Assembly (NCBI GenBank): GCA_963713505.1
Contig: CAVQMC010000011.1
Location: 351,109-415,108 of the forward strand
Source of the DNA: CAVQMC01 sp963713505
Lineage (GTDB): Bacteria > Bacteroidota > Ignavibacteria > Ignavibacteriales > Ignavibacteriaceae
DNA length: 64,000 nt
Reading direction: 5' to 3'
The position numbers were made by a program, and so were the translations under genes. This document shows positions 1 through 10,818 of the stretch, in pieces. Position 1 is the stretch's first letter, and each line of letters opens with the position of its first letter. The notes beneath the pieces were generated by a model that was given only the letters and a program-made list of their open reading frames with translations, made no database searches and was not told where the DNA came from.

Positions 1-1261
1 ATAAATTATCCGCAAAAATAGGGGAATGGCGGGAAGAAGCATCTGAATTAGTTAAAAATCATGGCAGCGAAAAGTTATCAGATGTAAGCATAAAGCAGGC
101 TTTCGGCGGAATGAGAGGAGTTCGTTCTCTAATTTGCGATACTTCCAGAGTTCCTGCCGATCAAGGTTTGATTATCAGACAAAAACCTTTAAAAGATTTG
201 GTTGATAAAACTCCCGAAGAAGTTTATTTCTTATTATTAACAGGCGAACTGCCTGCCAAAGATGAATTAATTAATTTCTCAAATGATATTAAGAAAAGGA
301 AAAATGTTCCGGATTATGTTTGGAATGTTTTAGAAAGTTTACCGGAAAATTCTCATCCGATGGCAATGTTGAGTGCTGCAATAATCAGTCTTCAAAAAGA
401 ATCTGTTTTTGCAAAAGATTACAGCAGCGGTTTGAAAAAAGAAGAATTTTGGAAATCCACATTAGAAGATTCACTGAATCTTGTTGCAAAGCTACCCGGA
501 ATTGCCGCAGCTATTTACAGATTAAAATTCAAAAAAGGTAATAGAATAAACCCGGATCCGGAAATGAATTTAGCTGCAGATTATGTTCACTTACTCGGAA
601 TTGAAAACAATAAAAAAGATTTTACTGATTTAATGAGATTATACTTAGTTGCTCATTGCGATCATGAAGGAGGAAATGTAAGTGCATTAACAACTCAAAC
701 AATAAACTCTGCTTTATCGGATATTTATTATTCACTTTCAGGCGGATTTAACGGATTAGCCGGACCGCTTCACGGATTAGCAAATCAAGAAAGTCTTAGA
801 TGGATTTTAGAAATAATGGATAAGTATAACGGAACTCCATCAAAAGAACAGATAAAAGATTTAGTAAAAGAAAATATTGAATGAAGGTAAAGTTATTTAT
901 GGATACGGACATGCAGTTTTAAGAGTTACAGATCCTAGATTTACTGCATTTTTAGAATTTGGTAAAAAACATATTCCGGATGATCCGGTTTTTCTAACAG
1001 TTTCACAGATTATTTGAAATTGTTCCCGAAGAATTGAAAAAAGTTGAGAAAATCAAAAATCCATATCCAAATGTTGATGCAGCAACCGGCTCATTATTGT
1101 ATTATTATGGTTTGAAAGAATTTTCTTATTATACGGTTGTTTTTGCCGTTTCACGCAGTTTGGGACTTACTGCTCAAGCTGTAATGAATCGGGCAATGAT
1201 GAATCCTATTATCAGACCAAAATCCGTTACAACTCAATTTGTAAAAGATCAAACTAAATAA
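1..1261 (+). CDS. gltA: Citrate synthase, 3' part (5' end outside window, two frameshifts)
   Basis: Condenses oxaloacetate and acetyl-CoA into citrate in the TCA cycle. The reading frame is already open at base 3, so the true start lies upstream. The protein resembles the mitochondrial-type enzyme, and all three catalytic landmarks are visible: HGLANQE (near 778), GYGHAVLR (near 900) and NVDAATG (near 1072), which hold the two histidines and the aspartate of the active site. The frame changes near 880 and again near 1006, each time by +1, and homology continues without a gap across both breaks. Single extra bases in the assembly explain this better than a pseudogene, because the residues after each break stay conserved. 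Confidence 0.92.
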
Positions 1262-1398
1262 TTATTAAAAACGAATAATTAGAATTTTTATTCATTTAAA
1301 GCTTTTTAAGTTTTATTTAGAAATTATTTCAAAAAAAATGAAAATGAGAATGGATTTAACATGCAATAAATTGTTTTTCTACAATACAAAGTCTATAT

Positions 1399-3063
1399 TT
1401 GGCTACAAAAAAAATATCTATGGCATCACGGAAAAGAGTTAAATTCATTTTTGTTACAGGCGGTGTAGTTTCCTCTTTGGGAAAAGGTGTTACTGCCTCC
1501 TCACTCGGACTTCTTCTTAAACAGCGCGGTTTTAAAGTTACTATTCAAAAATTCGATCCTTATATAAATGTTGATCCCGGAACTATGAGTCCGTTTCAGC
1601 ATGGTGAAGTTTATGTAACTGATGACGGAGCCGAAACCGATTTGGATTTAGGTCATTATGAAAGATTTCTCGATGTAAATATGACCAAAGCAAACAATAC
1701 AACTACTGGTCAGGTTTATAATGAAGTTATCACAAAAGAACGAAGGGGAGATTATTTAGGAGCTACTGTACAAGTTATTCCGCATATAACCGATGAAATT
1801 AAACAGAGATTAGTAAAGCTCAGCGAAGTAGGTGAATATGATGTTATAATCACGGAAATCGGCGGAACTGTGGGCGATATTGAGAGTCTTCCGTTTATTG
1901 AAGCAATGAGACAATTAATGCTTCAATTCGGAAGAAAAAATACAATGAGTATTCATGTAACTCTCGTTCCGTACATTCCTGCAGCAGGCGAACTAAAAAC
2001 CAAACCAACTCAGCATAGTGTTAAAAATCTGCTTGAACTTGGAATTCAGCCTGATATTTTAATTTGCAGGTCTGAAGTTAAACTTGCCAAAGATATAAGA
2101 GATAAAATTGCTTTATTTTGTAATGTTGATTCAAAAGCAGTTCTTTCCGCATATGATGTTTCTTCTATTTATGAAGTTCCACTTGTTTTATATAAAGAAA
2201 AATTCGATCAATTAGTTCTAAAAAGACTTCACCTTCCCGATAAAAAAATTAAATTGGATGATTGGGAAAATCTTGTCTCAAATATTAAAAAGCCGGAAAA
2301 AGAAGTGGAGATTGCTGTTTGCGGAAAATATATTGAACATTCGGATGCCTATAAAAGTATAATGGAATCTTTTGTTCATGCCGGAGCAGAAAATAACGCC
2401 AAAGTTATTGTAAAAGGAATTAGTGCGGAGAAATTTGAAACTGAAGATCCTGCAAAATTATTGGAAAATGTAAGCGGACTTTTAGTCCCGGGCGGATTCG
2501 GTGAAAGAGGAATAGAAGGAAAAATTCGCGCAATAAATTATGCAAGAGAAAATAATATCCCATTCTTCGGGATTTGTTTGGGATTGCAATGTGCTGTAAT
2601 TGAATTTGCCAGAAATGTCTGCGGAATTAAAAAAGCCAACAGCTCTGAATTTAAAAAGAATAAATTCTCTGTTATTGATCTTATGTCTGAACAGAAAAAT
2701 ATAAAAAATATGGGCGCGACAATGAGGCTCGGTGCTTATCCTTGTATTGTTCAGGAAAATACTAAAGCAAGAAAAGCTTATAAAACTGATTTTATTTCGG
2801 AAAGACACAGACACAGATTTGAAGTAAATAATAAATACAGAAATATTTTATCAGAGCATGGAATGGTTTTCAGCGGTGTTTCACCGGATAGAGAACTTGT
2901 TGAAATTATTGAATTACCGGATCATCCATGGTTTTTAGGATGCCAATTTCATCCCGAATTAAAATCACGCGCAACAAAAGCTCATCCTTTATTTAGGGAG
3001 TTTGTTAAAGCTTCTTTACAATATGATCATAATAAGGAAAATAATACACAAAATGCAGAATAA
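1399..3063 (+). CDS. pyrG: CTP synthase
   Basis: Makes CTP from UTP, ATP and glutamine-derived ammonia in the cytoplasm. The N-terminal synthetase domain begins with the P-loop GGVVSSLGKG at about residues 21-30. The C-terminal class I glutamine amidotransferase domain has its nucleophile cysteine in GICLGLQ (about residue 393) and the His-Glu pair in HPEL (about residue 517). The length of 554 aa is normal. The start taken here is a TTG at 1399. An ATG at 1420 would shorten the protein by seven residues, and neither has a convincing ribosome site. The 3' end overlaps the next gene by 11 bases, suggesting cotranscription. Confidence 0.95.
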   Translation: MATKKISMASRKRVKFIFVTGGVVSSLGKGVTASSLGLLLKQRGFKVTIQKFDPYINVDPGTMSPFQHGEVYVTDDGAETDLDLGHYERFLDVNMTKANNTTTGQVYNEVITKERRGDYLGATVQVIPHITDEIKQRLVKLSEVGEYDVIITEIGGTVGDIESLPFIEAMRQLMLQFGRKNTMSIHVTLVPYIPAAGELKTKPTQHSVKNLLELGIQPDILICRSEVKLAKDIRDKIALFCNVDSKAVLSAYDVSSIYEVPLVLYKEKFDQLVLKRLHLPDKKIKLDDWENLVSNIKKPEKEVEIAVCGKYIEHSDAYKSIMESFVHAGAENNAKVIVKGISAEKFETEDPAKLLENVSGLLVPGGFGERGIEGKIRAINYARENNIPFFGICLGLQCAVIEFARNVCGIKKANSSEFKKNKFSVIDLMSEQKNIKNMGATMRLGAYPCIVQENTKARKAYKTDFISERHRHRFEVNNKYRNILSEHGMVFSGVSPDRELVEIIELPDHPWFLGCQFHPELKSRATKAHPLFREFVKASLQYDHNKENNTQNAE

Positions 3064-4600
3064 TTTTCCCACAAATTTCATTATTGAAAGAAGATTTCGC
3101 TTTCTAAGTAAAGTTATTTTTTCCGCATTATTTTTAGTCTTAATCAGCAATTCTTTAGAACTGCACGCACAAAGAAATATTGATAATCTTGTTCTAAAAG
3201 GTTTGGATGATGCATATAATTTTAATTGGACAAAAGCAGAAAATGTTTTTCAAAATATAATTGATAAATATCCTGAAGATCCAAGAGGTTATCATTATAA
3301 AGCCAGAGTTTATGCGTGGTATTATTTAAGCAGTAAAAAAGACAGCGCTTATCAGAATTTTGTAGACTTTTCTGATACTACAATTGATAAAGCAAATGCT
3401 TTGCTGGAAAAAAATCCCGAGGATAAAAATACTCTTTATATTTTAGGTTCAGCTTATACTTACAGAGCAATTGTTTTTGCAAAAGCAGAAAGTTATCTGG
3501 ATGCAATTTGGGCAAGTAAAAAATCGGAATCTTATTTAAGTGAAGCATTAAAAACAGATTCTACAATTTATGATGCTTATTTAGGTTTAGGACTTTACAA
3601 CTTTGCCGTCGGTCAAATTCCATCCGCATTTAAATGGGCGTTAAATTTAGCCGGAATAAACGGAAATGAAAAGGATGGTTTAAGTTATTTAAAAATTGCT
3701 GCAAAGCGCGGAACATTTGCTAAAGTTGAAGCTCAATATTATTTATCTCAGATTCTTTCCGAAGTTCAATTTGATTATAATTTAGCCGGAACATATTTAA
3801 AAAATTTAATTCAAAAATATCCTGCTAATCTTTTATTTAATTATTCTTATTCAGTTTTAAAATTAAAACAAAAAGATCTGAATACTTCCGAGAAAATTTT
3901 AAGAAAAATAATTGTAAAAAATAATCCTGATTTCATTCAGATTATTTCTTTTTCCAACTTTTTAATTGGAGATATTTTTTACAGAAGAAATGAGTTCGAT
4001 TCTGCTGAAGTTTATTATTTAGACTTCCTAACCACTACTCCGGATAAAGATTATAAAGGCATTGCTTCTTACAGACTCGCTGTTTGTTATGAAATTACAG
4101 GCAATAGACAATTAGCAGAAATTTATTTTAATCAAGCTCAAAAAGGGAACATGGATATTGAAGATGATATTTATGCGAAGAGAAAAGGTGAATTATATTC
4201 TAAAAGAGCTATATCGCCGAATGAAATATCCATAATAAAATATCATAATGATATTGAAGCTGGAAAATACAAACTTGCTTATGATTCGCTTCTTACTATG
4301 TTGGACAAAATTAAATCAAAAAACTTAAAAGGAGAAGTTTATTATTATTTAGCTGAAGCTTCATTTAATTTAGGTAATTACAAAGAATCAATTTCTTATG
4401 TTGATTCAACATTAAGAGTTGATAGTTCAAATGAAAAATGGGTTAAACCATTTGCAAGTTATTATGGCGCATTATCCAGTAAAAAACTTTCCGATTCAAC
4501 TGCTGTTTCAGAATTTGTGGAAAAAGCAGAAGATTACAATGATTTTGATTATCAAAATAAATTAAAAAATATGCTTGAAGCAATTCAATACCGGGAATAA
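3053..4600 (+). CDS. Exported tetratricopeptide-repeat protein
   Basis: A protein of about 515 aa with a signal peptide ending near LHAQ, followed by degenerate TPR helices through most of the chain (for example around DDAYNFNWTKAENVF and the C-terminal YYYLAEASFNLGNYKESI). It is expected in the periplasm or at the outer membrane as a protein-interaction scaffold; the specific partner is unknown. The start is placed at the ATG at 3053 rather than further upstream inside pyrG, because the signal peptide follows soon after it. It overlaps the pyrG stop by 11 bases. No lipobox and no T9SS sorting domain are visible. Confidence 0.75.
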   Translation: MQNNFPTNFIIERRFRFLSKVIFSALFLVLISNSLELHAQRNIDNLVLKGLDDAYNFNWTKAENVFQNIIDKYPEDPRGYHYKARVYAWYYLSSKKDSAYQNFVDFSDTTIDKANALLEKNPEDKNTLYILGSAYTYRAIVFAKAESYLDAIWASKKSESYLSEALKTDSTIYDAYLGLGLYNFAVGQIPSAFKWALNLAGINGNEKDGLSYLKIAAKRGTFAKVEAQYYLSQILSEVQFDYNLAGTYLKNLIQKYPANLLFNYSYSVLKLKQKDLNTSEKILRKIIVKNNPDFIQIISFSNFLIGDIFYRRNEFDSAEVYYLDFLTTTPDKDYKGIASYRLAVCYEITGNRQLAEIYFNQAQKGNMDIEDDIYAKRKGELYSKRAISPNEISIIKYHNDIEAGKYKLAYDSLLTMLDKIKSKNLKGEVYYYLAEASFNLGNYKESISYVDSTLRVDSSNEKWVKPFASYYGALSSKKLSDSTAVSEFVEKAEDYNDFDYQNKLKNMLEAIQYRE

Positions 4601-4677
4601 CTTATCTATTTTTTACTGCAATCTTCTTACTTATATTAATTTTAGATTCTAAATTTATTTCATTTTTAAAACCCAAA

Positions 4678-6555
4678 GTGAAAATAATTTCTTATAAATT
4701 TATATTGACGCTTTTAGCTGTCGTTATTTGTTTTCAAACTAAAAACTTAGGACAGCAGCAAAATCAAAATAATATTGTTACAGAAGGATTATATTTCCCA
4801 TCCATAACGCCGGGAACACATTTGTAAAAGTTCTTGTAATCTTTACGGAATTTCCTGATGATGATTTTAATCCTAATTTTGAACAATGGCAAAAAGGATC
4901 CGCACCAAAATTTATGGGAGATAAATTTATTGATTCAACTCTAAACGAAAATTCAAACAAGGGTAATATTACGCAATTCTTTAGAGCAATGTCTTTAAAT
5001 AAATTTAATGTAATTGGAAAAACCATTTATGTTAAAACTCCTCATAAAAGGAAATGGTATTTAGATAATAAAAAAAACAGAACGTTTATTAATGCTGATA
5101 TAATTTCAGAAGTAGATTCATCAATCGACTTTAAAGATTATGATAACTGGACAATTAAAGGAAGAAATAATTTTATCTTTTCTCCCGATGGTAAAGTTGA
5201 TATGATCTGGATTATTTTCAGAAATATTGCAAATGATATGGAAGATCCCGGAAAAACAGCTGCTGGTTTAGGATTTGCGACTTACTTAAGTAAAGATAAT
5301 ATTCAAAAATGGTCAGGAGAAGCTTCTCTAGGTTATGGATTTCCAATTAAAGTTGATTCCGAAAAGATGAACTGTTGATATGGGATTTGAAAATGGTTCG
5401 GGATTAAATATTATGGAAGGTTATAACGGTGTTAAAAAAGTAAAAAATCTTTGTATTCATGAATTCGGACATCATCTTTTAGGCAACAATGGAATGCACG
5501 GCGGTTTAGGCTTTTGGGCAATAATGGCTGGTTACGGTTCAAGAAGCAACTGTGCAAATTCATTTGAAAGAGTTCGTTTAGGCTGGACAAATGTAATCAA
5601 TCTTGATACATTAATTACAGATACAATTTCAATTAGTGATTATGTTACAACCGGAGAATGTTTAAAAATTTCTCTTCCAAATACGCAGCCAAAAGAATAT
5701 TATCTTTTGGAAAATCATCAGAATATTTCTCCTTTTGATATTACGAACGGAAAGGGAAACGGAAAAGGTTTATATATTATTCATCAAACCGGACCTTATA
5801 ATTCTAATTTGAATCTTGTTTCTGCAAATGGAAAATGGCAGTGGAAGTTTGATCATAAAATTGCAAATCCGTGGGGCTCAGGAGAAATTCCGGTTCTTGA
5901 AAGAACTACACCTGATCCAATAAACGGATATTTTGATAATCAGAGAATTCCATATTTTGATTCAACAGAAAATAAAAATGAATCTTCTTTAGTTTATGCT
6001 TATTTTGATCCATTTACAAAAAAAGATACAATCAATCCTTTGTTCAGTGGAATTGGTAAAGATCAATTTAACCTTGAAAACAATAATGTGATAAGTCCAT
6101 GGAGTAATCCTAGAGTTTTAAATTCAAATCATTCGGTAAGTAATCTGGCAATTGAAGTTTTAAGTGATTCAAACGGAATTATAAAAATAAAATGGAGAAA
6201 AGGAGAAAATCTTTATAATGATTTTCCCCCTTCAAAACCGCTCGGTTTGAAAGCTGTAATTACAAAAGAAAAAAATATAAAATTAAAATTTTTCCAGGAT
6301 GACGAACCGAATATAAAATATTATGAAATATTTAGAAAAGCTCGAATTGATTCTGAATTTAAATTTATTGCTAAAATAAAAAATGAAAACATAAATAAAA
6401 CTGAAACAGAATTATCCTGGATTGATAAAAATTTTAAAAATACCTCAGGATTACTTTTATATAAAGTTCGGGCTGTAAATGATAAAAATATAAAATCTGT
6501 TTTTTCAGACGAATGTAAATTTCAGATTGATGAAAATAGATCTATAAAAAAATAA
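4678..6555 (+). CDS. Secreted M6-family (immune inhibitor A-like) metalloprotease, two frameshifts
   Basis: The zinc-binding motif HEFGHHLLG (near 5458-5484) followed by GLGFWAIMAGYG marks an M6 metallopeptidase. A GTG at 4678 opens a signal peptide (hydrophobic LTLLAVVICF) in a first frame that stops near 4828. The frame then changes near 4800 into the stretch with VKVLVIFTEFPDDDF, and again near 5375 into the catalytic part. Homology reads through both points. The last 100 residues look like a fibronectin-type III domain (around YYEIFRKA). Unlike the secreted proteins at 31-46 kb, it has no T9SS sorting tail. Substrate is unknown. The start codon is the weakest part of this call. Confidence 0.8.
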
Positions 6556-6712
6556 AAGATTAAAAAAAATTAAATATTTTCATAAGTCTTTTTTATTAAT
6601 ATATTTTATCAAAATCAAAATAAGACAAGTCATTTTTTCATACTTTAGAAATAACTAATTTTCTAATTAGTAAAAATTATTAGTATTTATAGTCAATTCA
6701 TGCCATCTTTAA

Positions 6713-6741
6713 TTGACAATTTTTCAGTATTTGACTAATTT
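6713..6741 (+). promoter_or_regulatory. Predicted sigma70-type promoter for the purN-pyrF operon
   Basis: TTGACA at 6713-6718 and TAATTT at 6736-6741 are separated by 17 bases, about 25 bases upstream of the purN TTG start. This is the best -35/-10 pair in the 210-base gap that follows the metalloprotease, and it faces the nine-gene operon. It is a sequence match only. Confidence 0.5.
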
Positions 6742-6766
6742 TGGACAATTTTAAAGATAGATTATT

Positions 6767-7372
6767 TTGAATATAGCTGTATTTGTTTCCGGCAGAGGTT
6801 CAAATCTTCAAGCAATATTAGATTCCAAGGATTTAGAGCATATTGTAGAAGTTAAAGCTGTGGTTAGCGATAAAATTGAGTGTGCGGCTTTTGAAATAGC
6901 GAAAAGATTTTTAATTCCAACCTATTCTATAGGCAAAAAAGATGGTTGTATTAGCTATCAAGACCTTTCCAAAATTTTTTCTTCTAAAAGTATTGATCTA
7001 ATAGTGCTTGCTGGGTTTTTGAAACTAATACCGGTTGATTTTATTTCTTCTTATAAGAATAAAATTATAAATATACATCCTGCACTTCTGCCTTCATTCG
7101 GTGGAAAAGGAATGTACGGAATGAATGTTCATAAATCTGTCTTTGAAACTTCTGCAAAGGTTTCCGGACCGACTGTACATTTTGTTGATGAAACTTTTGA
7201 TACCGGAAAAATAATTGCACAAAAGTGCATTGATATTTCTAAAGTAAAATCGCCGGAAGAAATAGCAGAGTTGGTTCTTAAAGAAGAACATAAAATTTTA
7301 CCTTTTGTAGTTAAAAAATTTGCGGAAAATAAAATTAAAAATCTGAATGGTAGAATTATAATTGAAAGTTAA
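6767..7372 (+). CDS. purN: Phosphoribosylglycinamide formyltransferase
   Basis: Transfers a formyl group from 10-formyl-THF to GAR, the third step of purine synthesis. The N-terminal VSGRGSNLQAIL phosphate-binding loop is followed by NIHPALLPSF with the catalytic Asn and His (about residues 104-106), then VSGPTVHFVDETFDTG with the catalytic Asp. The insertion GGKGMYGMNVH is the form common in Bacteroidota enzymes. The length of 201 aa is normal. The start is TTG; homology begins at MNIAVFVSGRG, so no upstream ATG is needed. It opens the apparent operon with purH 36 bases downstream. Confidence 0.95.
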   Translation: MNIAVFVSGRGSNLQAILDSKDLEHIVEVKAVVSDKIECAAFEIAKRFLIPTYSIGKKDGCISYQDLSKIFSSKSIDLIVLAGFLKLIPVDFISSYKNKIINIHPALLPSFGGKGMYGMNVHKSVFETSAKVSGPTVHFVDETFDTGKIIAQKCIDISKVKSPEEIAELVLKEEHKILPFVVKKFAENKIKNLNGRIIIES

Positions 7373-7408
7373 TTTATTGTAAAATCTAAAAATCACAGGT
7401 AGTAAATT

Positions 7409-8927
7409 TTGAAAAAACTTGCGTTGCTTAGTGTATCTGATAAAAAAGGGATTGTAGAATTAGCAAAGGATTTGGTTGAATTAGATTATCAAATAATTGC
7501 AACCGGTAATACGGCAAAAATGATTTCGAATTCCGGAATTGAAGTTACGGAAATAAGTTCCTTAACAGGATTCCCGGAAATTTTTGAGGGAAGAGTAAAA
7601 ACTTTAAATCCAAAAATTTTCGGCGGAATTTTATTCAGAAGAGATAATGAAGAAGATAAAAAAGAAGCAGAACAAAATGAAATAACTCCAATTGATATTG
7701 TTTGTGTAAATCTTTATCCTTTCGTGAAAACCACAGAAAATCCAAATTCAACTTTGGATGATATAATCGAAAATATTGATATCGGCGGACCAAGCTTGAT
7801 AAGAGCTTCTGCAAAAAATTATAAATTCGTTTCAGTTCTTACAAATCCCGAACAATACAGTGAATTTGTAAAGCAATTAAAAGAAGATAAGATCACCGAA
7901 GAAACAAGAAAGAATCTAGCGGTAGAAGCTTTTTCTCACACAGCAAATTATGATACTCATATTGCAAATTATCTTGAAAAGAAATTTGAAATAGAACCAA
8001 ATTATTTTAGGGTAAATTATAAAAAAGAAACTTCACTTCGATACGGAGAAAATCCTCATCAGAATGGATATATATTTGGTAAATTTAGCGATTACTTTGA
8101 AGTTTTTCATGGAAAAGAATTATCTTACAACAATATTTTGGATTTAATTGCAGCAGTTGAACTTGTAGAGGATTTAGGTAAAAATTCTTGTACAATTATC
8201 AAACATCAAAATCCGGCAGGAGCTGCAAAAGGAACCGATTCTTACGACGCTTATGTGAAAGCATTAAAGTGCGATCCGGTTTCTGCATTCGGTGGAATTG
8301 TAACTTTTACTTCGATTGTTGATGAAAAAATTGCTGAAAAATTAAATGAAATTTTCCTTGAAATTATTTCCGCTCCCGAATATACCGAAGGAGCTATCGA
8401 AATTTTAAAGAAAAAGAAAAATCGTAGATTGTTAAAACAATTGAAATCTGTTAGAGCAGATGGCATGAATTTTAGAAATATTCCTGGCGGAGTTATTGTC
8501 CAGGATGCGGATAGACTTGGTTTAATCGAAAACGATATTAAAACCGCAACTGATAAAACAACCAACAAAAGAAGAATTGGAAGATTTGTATTTTGCATGG
8601 ATAGTTGCTAAACATACAAAATCAAATTCAATTGTTTTTGTAAAAGATAAAACAACGGTTGGTGTCGGTGCAGGACAAATGTCGCGTTTGGATTCTGCTA
8701 AAATTGCTTACATGAAAGCAAAAGAACATGGATTGGATTTAAAAGGATCTGTTGCTGCATCAGATGCATTTTTTCCTTTTCCGGATACATTATTGGAGAT
8801 CATAAAATATGGTGCTGTTTCCGTAATTCAGCCTGGCGGTTCAGTAAGAGATGCAGAAGTTATTGAAGCCGCTAATAAAAATAATATTTCGATGGTATTT
8901 ACCGGAATTAGGCACTTTAAACATTAA
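7409..8927 (+). CDS. purH: Bifunctional AICAR transformylase / IMP cyclohydrolase, one frameshift
   Basis: Catalyses the last two steps of IMP synthesis. The MGS-like IMP cyclohydrolase domain fills about the first 190 residues (LALLSVSDKKGIVELA, FPEIFEGRVKTLNPKIFGG). The AICAR transformylase domain follows with KHQNPAGAA and SAFGGI, and the end GIRHFKH is typical. A single extra base near 8560 (acaacc) breaks the frame; removing it gives the expected PTKEELEDLYFAWIVAKH. The start is TTG at 7409. It lies 36 bases after purN and 8 bases before mreB, so it is probably cotranscribed with both. Confidence 0.93.
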
Positions 8928-8935
8928 GAGGTTAA

Positions 8936-9961
8936 ATGGGAATTTTTGATTTCATTTCAGCAGATATTGCTATCGATCTTGGTACTGCTAACACATTAAT
9001 TTATGTTAAAGGTAAAGGAATAGTATTAAACGAACCTTCGATCGTAGCATTCGACAAAAACACAAAAAAAATTATTGCTCTTGGAAATAAAGCCAAAGAA
9101 ATGCAGGGACGCGAACATAAAGAAATAAGAGTGACTCGTCCAATGCGCGATGGAGTAATTGCTGATTTTGAGATCGCAGAAGGAATGATAAGAGCTTTTA
9201 TAAAACGTGTAAGAGCAGGAATGTTTTCTGCAAGAAGAATTGTAGTTGCGGTTCCTAGCGGAGTTACCGAAGTTGAAAAAAGAGCTGTAAGAGACAGCGC
9301 CGAACATGCCGGGGCAAAAGAAGTACATTTAATTGCGGAACCAATGTCTGCTGCAATCGGAATTGGTATTGATGTTGAAGCTCCCGTCGGAAACATGATT
9401 ATTGACATCGGCGGCGGAACTACCGAAATTGCAGTAATTGCATTATCCGGAATTGTTAATGAAGAATCAATTCGTATTGCCGGTGATGAAATGAACTATG
9501 CAATTATGCAGTACTTCAAAAAAAATCATAATATTTTAATTGGAGAAAGAACTGCAGAAGCAATTAAATGCGAAGTTGGTTCAGCGGTTCCTTTAAAGGA
9601 AGAAATAACAATTCAGGTAAAAGGAAGAGATTTAGTCGGTGGAATTCCAAAAACAACCGAAGTCAGTTCTGTTGAAATAAGAGAAGCATTAAACGAAGCA
9701 GTTGTACAAATTGTTGATGCAGTTAGACAATCATTGGAACGAACACCGCCGGAACTTTCTGCAGATATTTTGGATAGAGGAGTAATGATTACAGGCGGCG
9801 GCGCACTCTTAAAGGGTTTGGATGAGAGAATTAGAATGGAAACCAATTTACCTGTTCACGTTGCTGAAGATCCTTTAACGGCAGTTGTTAGAGGCGCTGG
9901 AAAAGTCATTGATAATTTAAATCATTATTCCAAAGTTTTAATTCGAAATAGAAGATATTAA
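8936..9961 (+). CDS. mreB: Rod shape-determining actin homologue MreB
   Basis: Forms membrane-associated filaments that direct side-wall peptidoglycan synthesis. The actin-fold phosphate 1 motif DLGTANTLIYVKGKGIVL is at about residues 12-29, phosphate 2 DIGGGTTEIAVIA at about 155-167, and the adenosine-binding TGGGALLKGLDERI near 285. The length of 341 aa is standard. An SD-like aagagg lies just upstream of the ATG. It heads the mreBCD-mrdA-rodA block, the usual elongasome order, and implies a rod-shaped cell. Confidence 0.97.
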   Translation: MGIFDFISADIAIDLGTANTLIYVKGKGIVLNEPSIVAFDKNTKKIIALGNKAKEMQGREHKEIRVTRPMRDGVIADFEIAEGMIRAFIKRVRAGMFSARRIVVAVPSGVTEVEKRAVRDSAEHAGAKEVHLIAEPMSAAIGIGIDVEAPVGNMIIDIGGGTTEIAVIALSGIVNEESIRIAGDEMNYAIMQYFKKNHNILIGERTAEAIKCEVGSAVPLKEEITIQVKGRDLVGGIPKTTEVSSVEIREALNEAVVQIVDAVRQSLERTPPELSADILDRGVMITGGGALLKGLDERIRMETNLPVHVAEDPLTAVVRGAGKVIDNLNHYSKVLIRNRRY

Positions 9962-9982
9962 TGTTTAGAATAAAATAAATTA

Positions 9983-10816
9983 ATGATAAGAGTAATTTTA
10001 AAGCTATGGGAAAGCACTAAGGAATACTTAATCCTAATCCTTTTACTTGTCATCAGTCTTATCACTTTATCTCAAAACCAAAATTCAGAAGTTAAAAAAG
10101 TCAGATCAGTTGCATTCGGTGCATTTGCTTCAATAACTTCAGTTGTATCGGATGTTATTAATATAACCAAAGTTAAAAGTGAAAATGAAAGACTTAGAGA
10201 AATAAATGCGGAACTAATGCTGAAAGTCAATAAGCTAAGACAATATGCAATTGAAAACTCTGAGTTAAAAGGACTTTTAGCATTTAAAGATTCATCAAAA
10301 TATCCTTTACTACCTGCAACAATAGTTTCAAAGTCTTTATCTAAATCTCAAAATACAATTACAATTAATTCCGGGGATTTAAATGGAGTAAAACCCGGAA
10401 TGCCGGTTATAAATGATCAGGGCTTAATTGGAGTAGTTTATTCTACTTCTGATAATTACTCAATTGTTAGAACTTTGCACAATATTGATCTTAAACTCAC
10501 TGTAAAAGATGAACGCAGCAGATTTGATGCTGTAATGAAATGGAATGGTGAAAATCTTGTAATGATAAATGTTCCCAAAACTTATGATGTAGAAAAAGGA
10601 GATAGAATTATTACTTCTGAAATAAGTACAATTGTCCCTGTTCCGCTTCCTGTAGGGCTTGTGACCGGATTAAGCAAAGTAGAAACCGGGATATTTAATG
10701 AAGTTACTGTAAAACCTTTTGTAGATTTTAACCGGATGGAAAATGTTTTTGTACTTGGGATAGTTGAAAGCAAAGAAAAAAATAATCTGGAATTAAATTT
10801 TTATAACAGAAAGTAA
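9983..10816 (+). CDS. mreC: Rod shape-determining protein MreC
   Basis: A bitopic inner-membrane protein that links MreB to the penicillin-binding proteins in the periplasm. There is one transmembrane segment at about residues 14-30 (YLILILLLVISLITL), a coiled coil at about residues 60-95 (ENERLREINAELMLKVNKLR), then the MreC beta-domains with the typical SGDLNGVKPGMPVINDQGL. The length of 277 aa is normal. It sits 21 bases after mreB and 2 bases before mreD. Confidence 0.93.
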   Translation: MIRVILKLWESTKEYLILILLLVISLITLSQNQNSEVKKVRSVAFGAFASITSVVSDVINITKVKSENERLREINAELMLKVNKLRQYAIENSELKGLLAFKDSSKYPLLPATIVSKSLSKSQNTITINSGDLNGVKPGMPVINDQGLIGVVYSTSDNYSIVRTLHNIDLKLTVKDERSRFDAVMKWNGENLVMINVPKTYDVEKGDRIITSEISTIVPVPLPVGLVTGLSKVETGIFNEVTVKPFVDFNRMENVFVLGIVESKEKNNLELNFYNRK

Positions 10817-10818
10817 GG

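Noticed and set aside
1..1261. Citrate synthase pseudogene
   Set aside because: All catalytic residues and motif spacing survive on both sides of each break; the pattern matches the error seen elsewhere.
9001..9408. Open frames of 100-135 codons antisense to mreB
   Set aside because: mreB is certain on the plus strand; the antisense frames are by-products of its codon usage.
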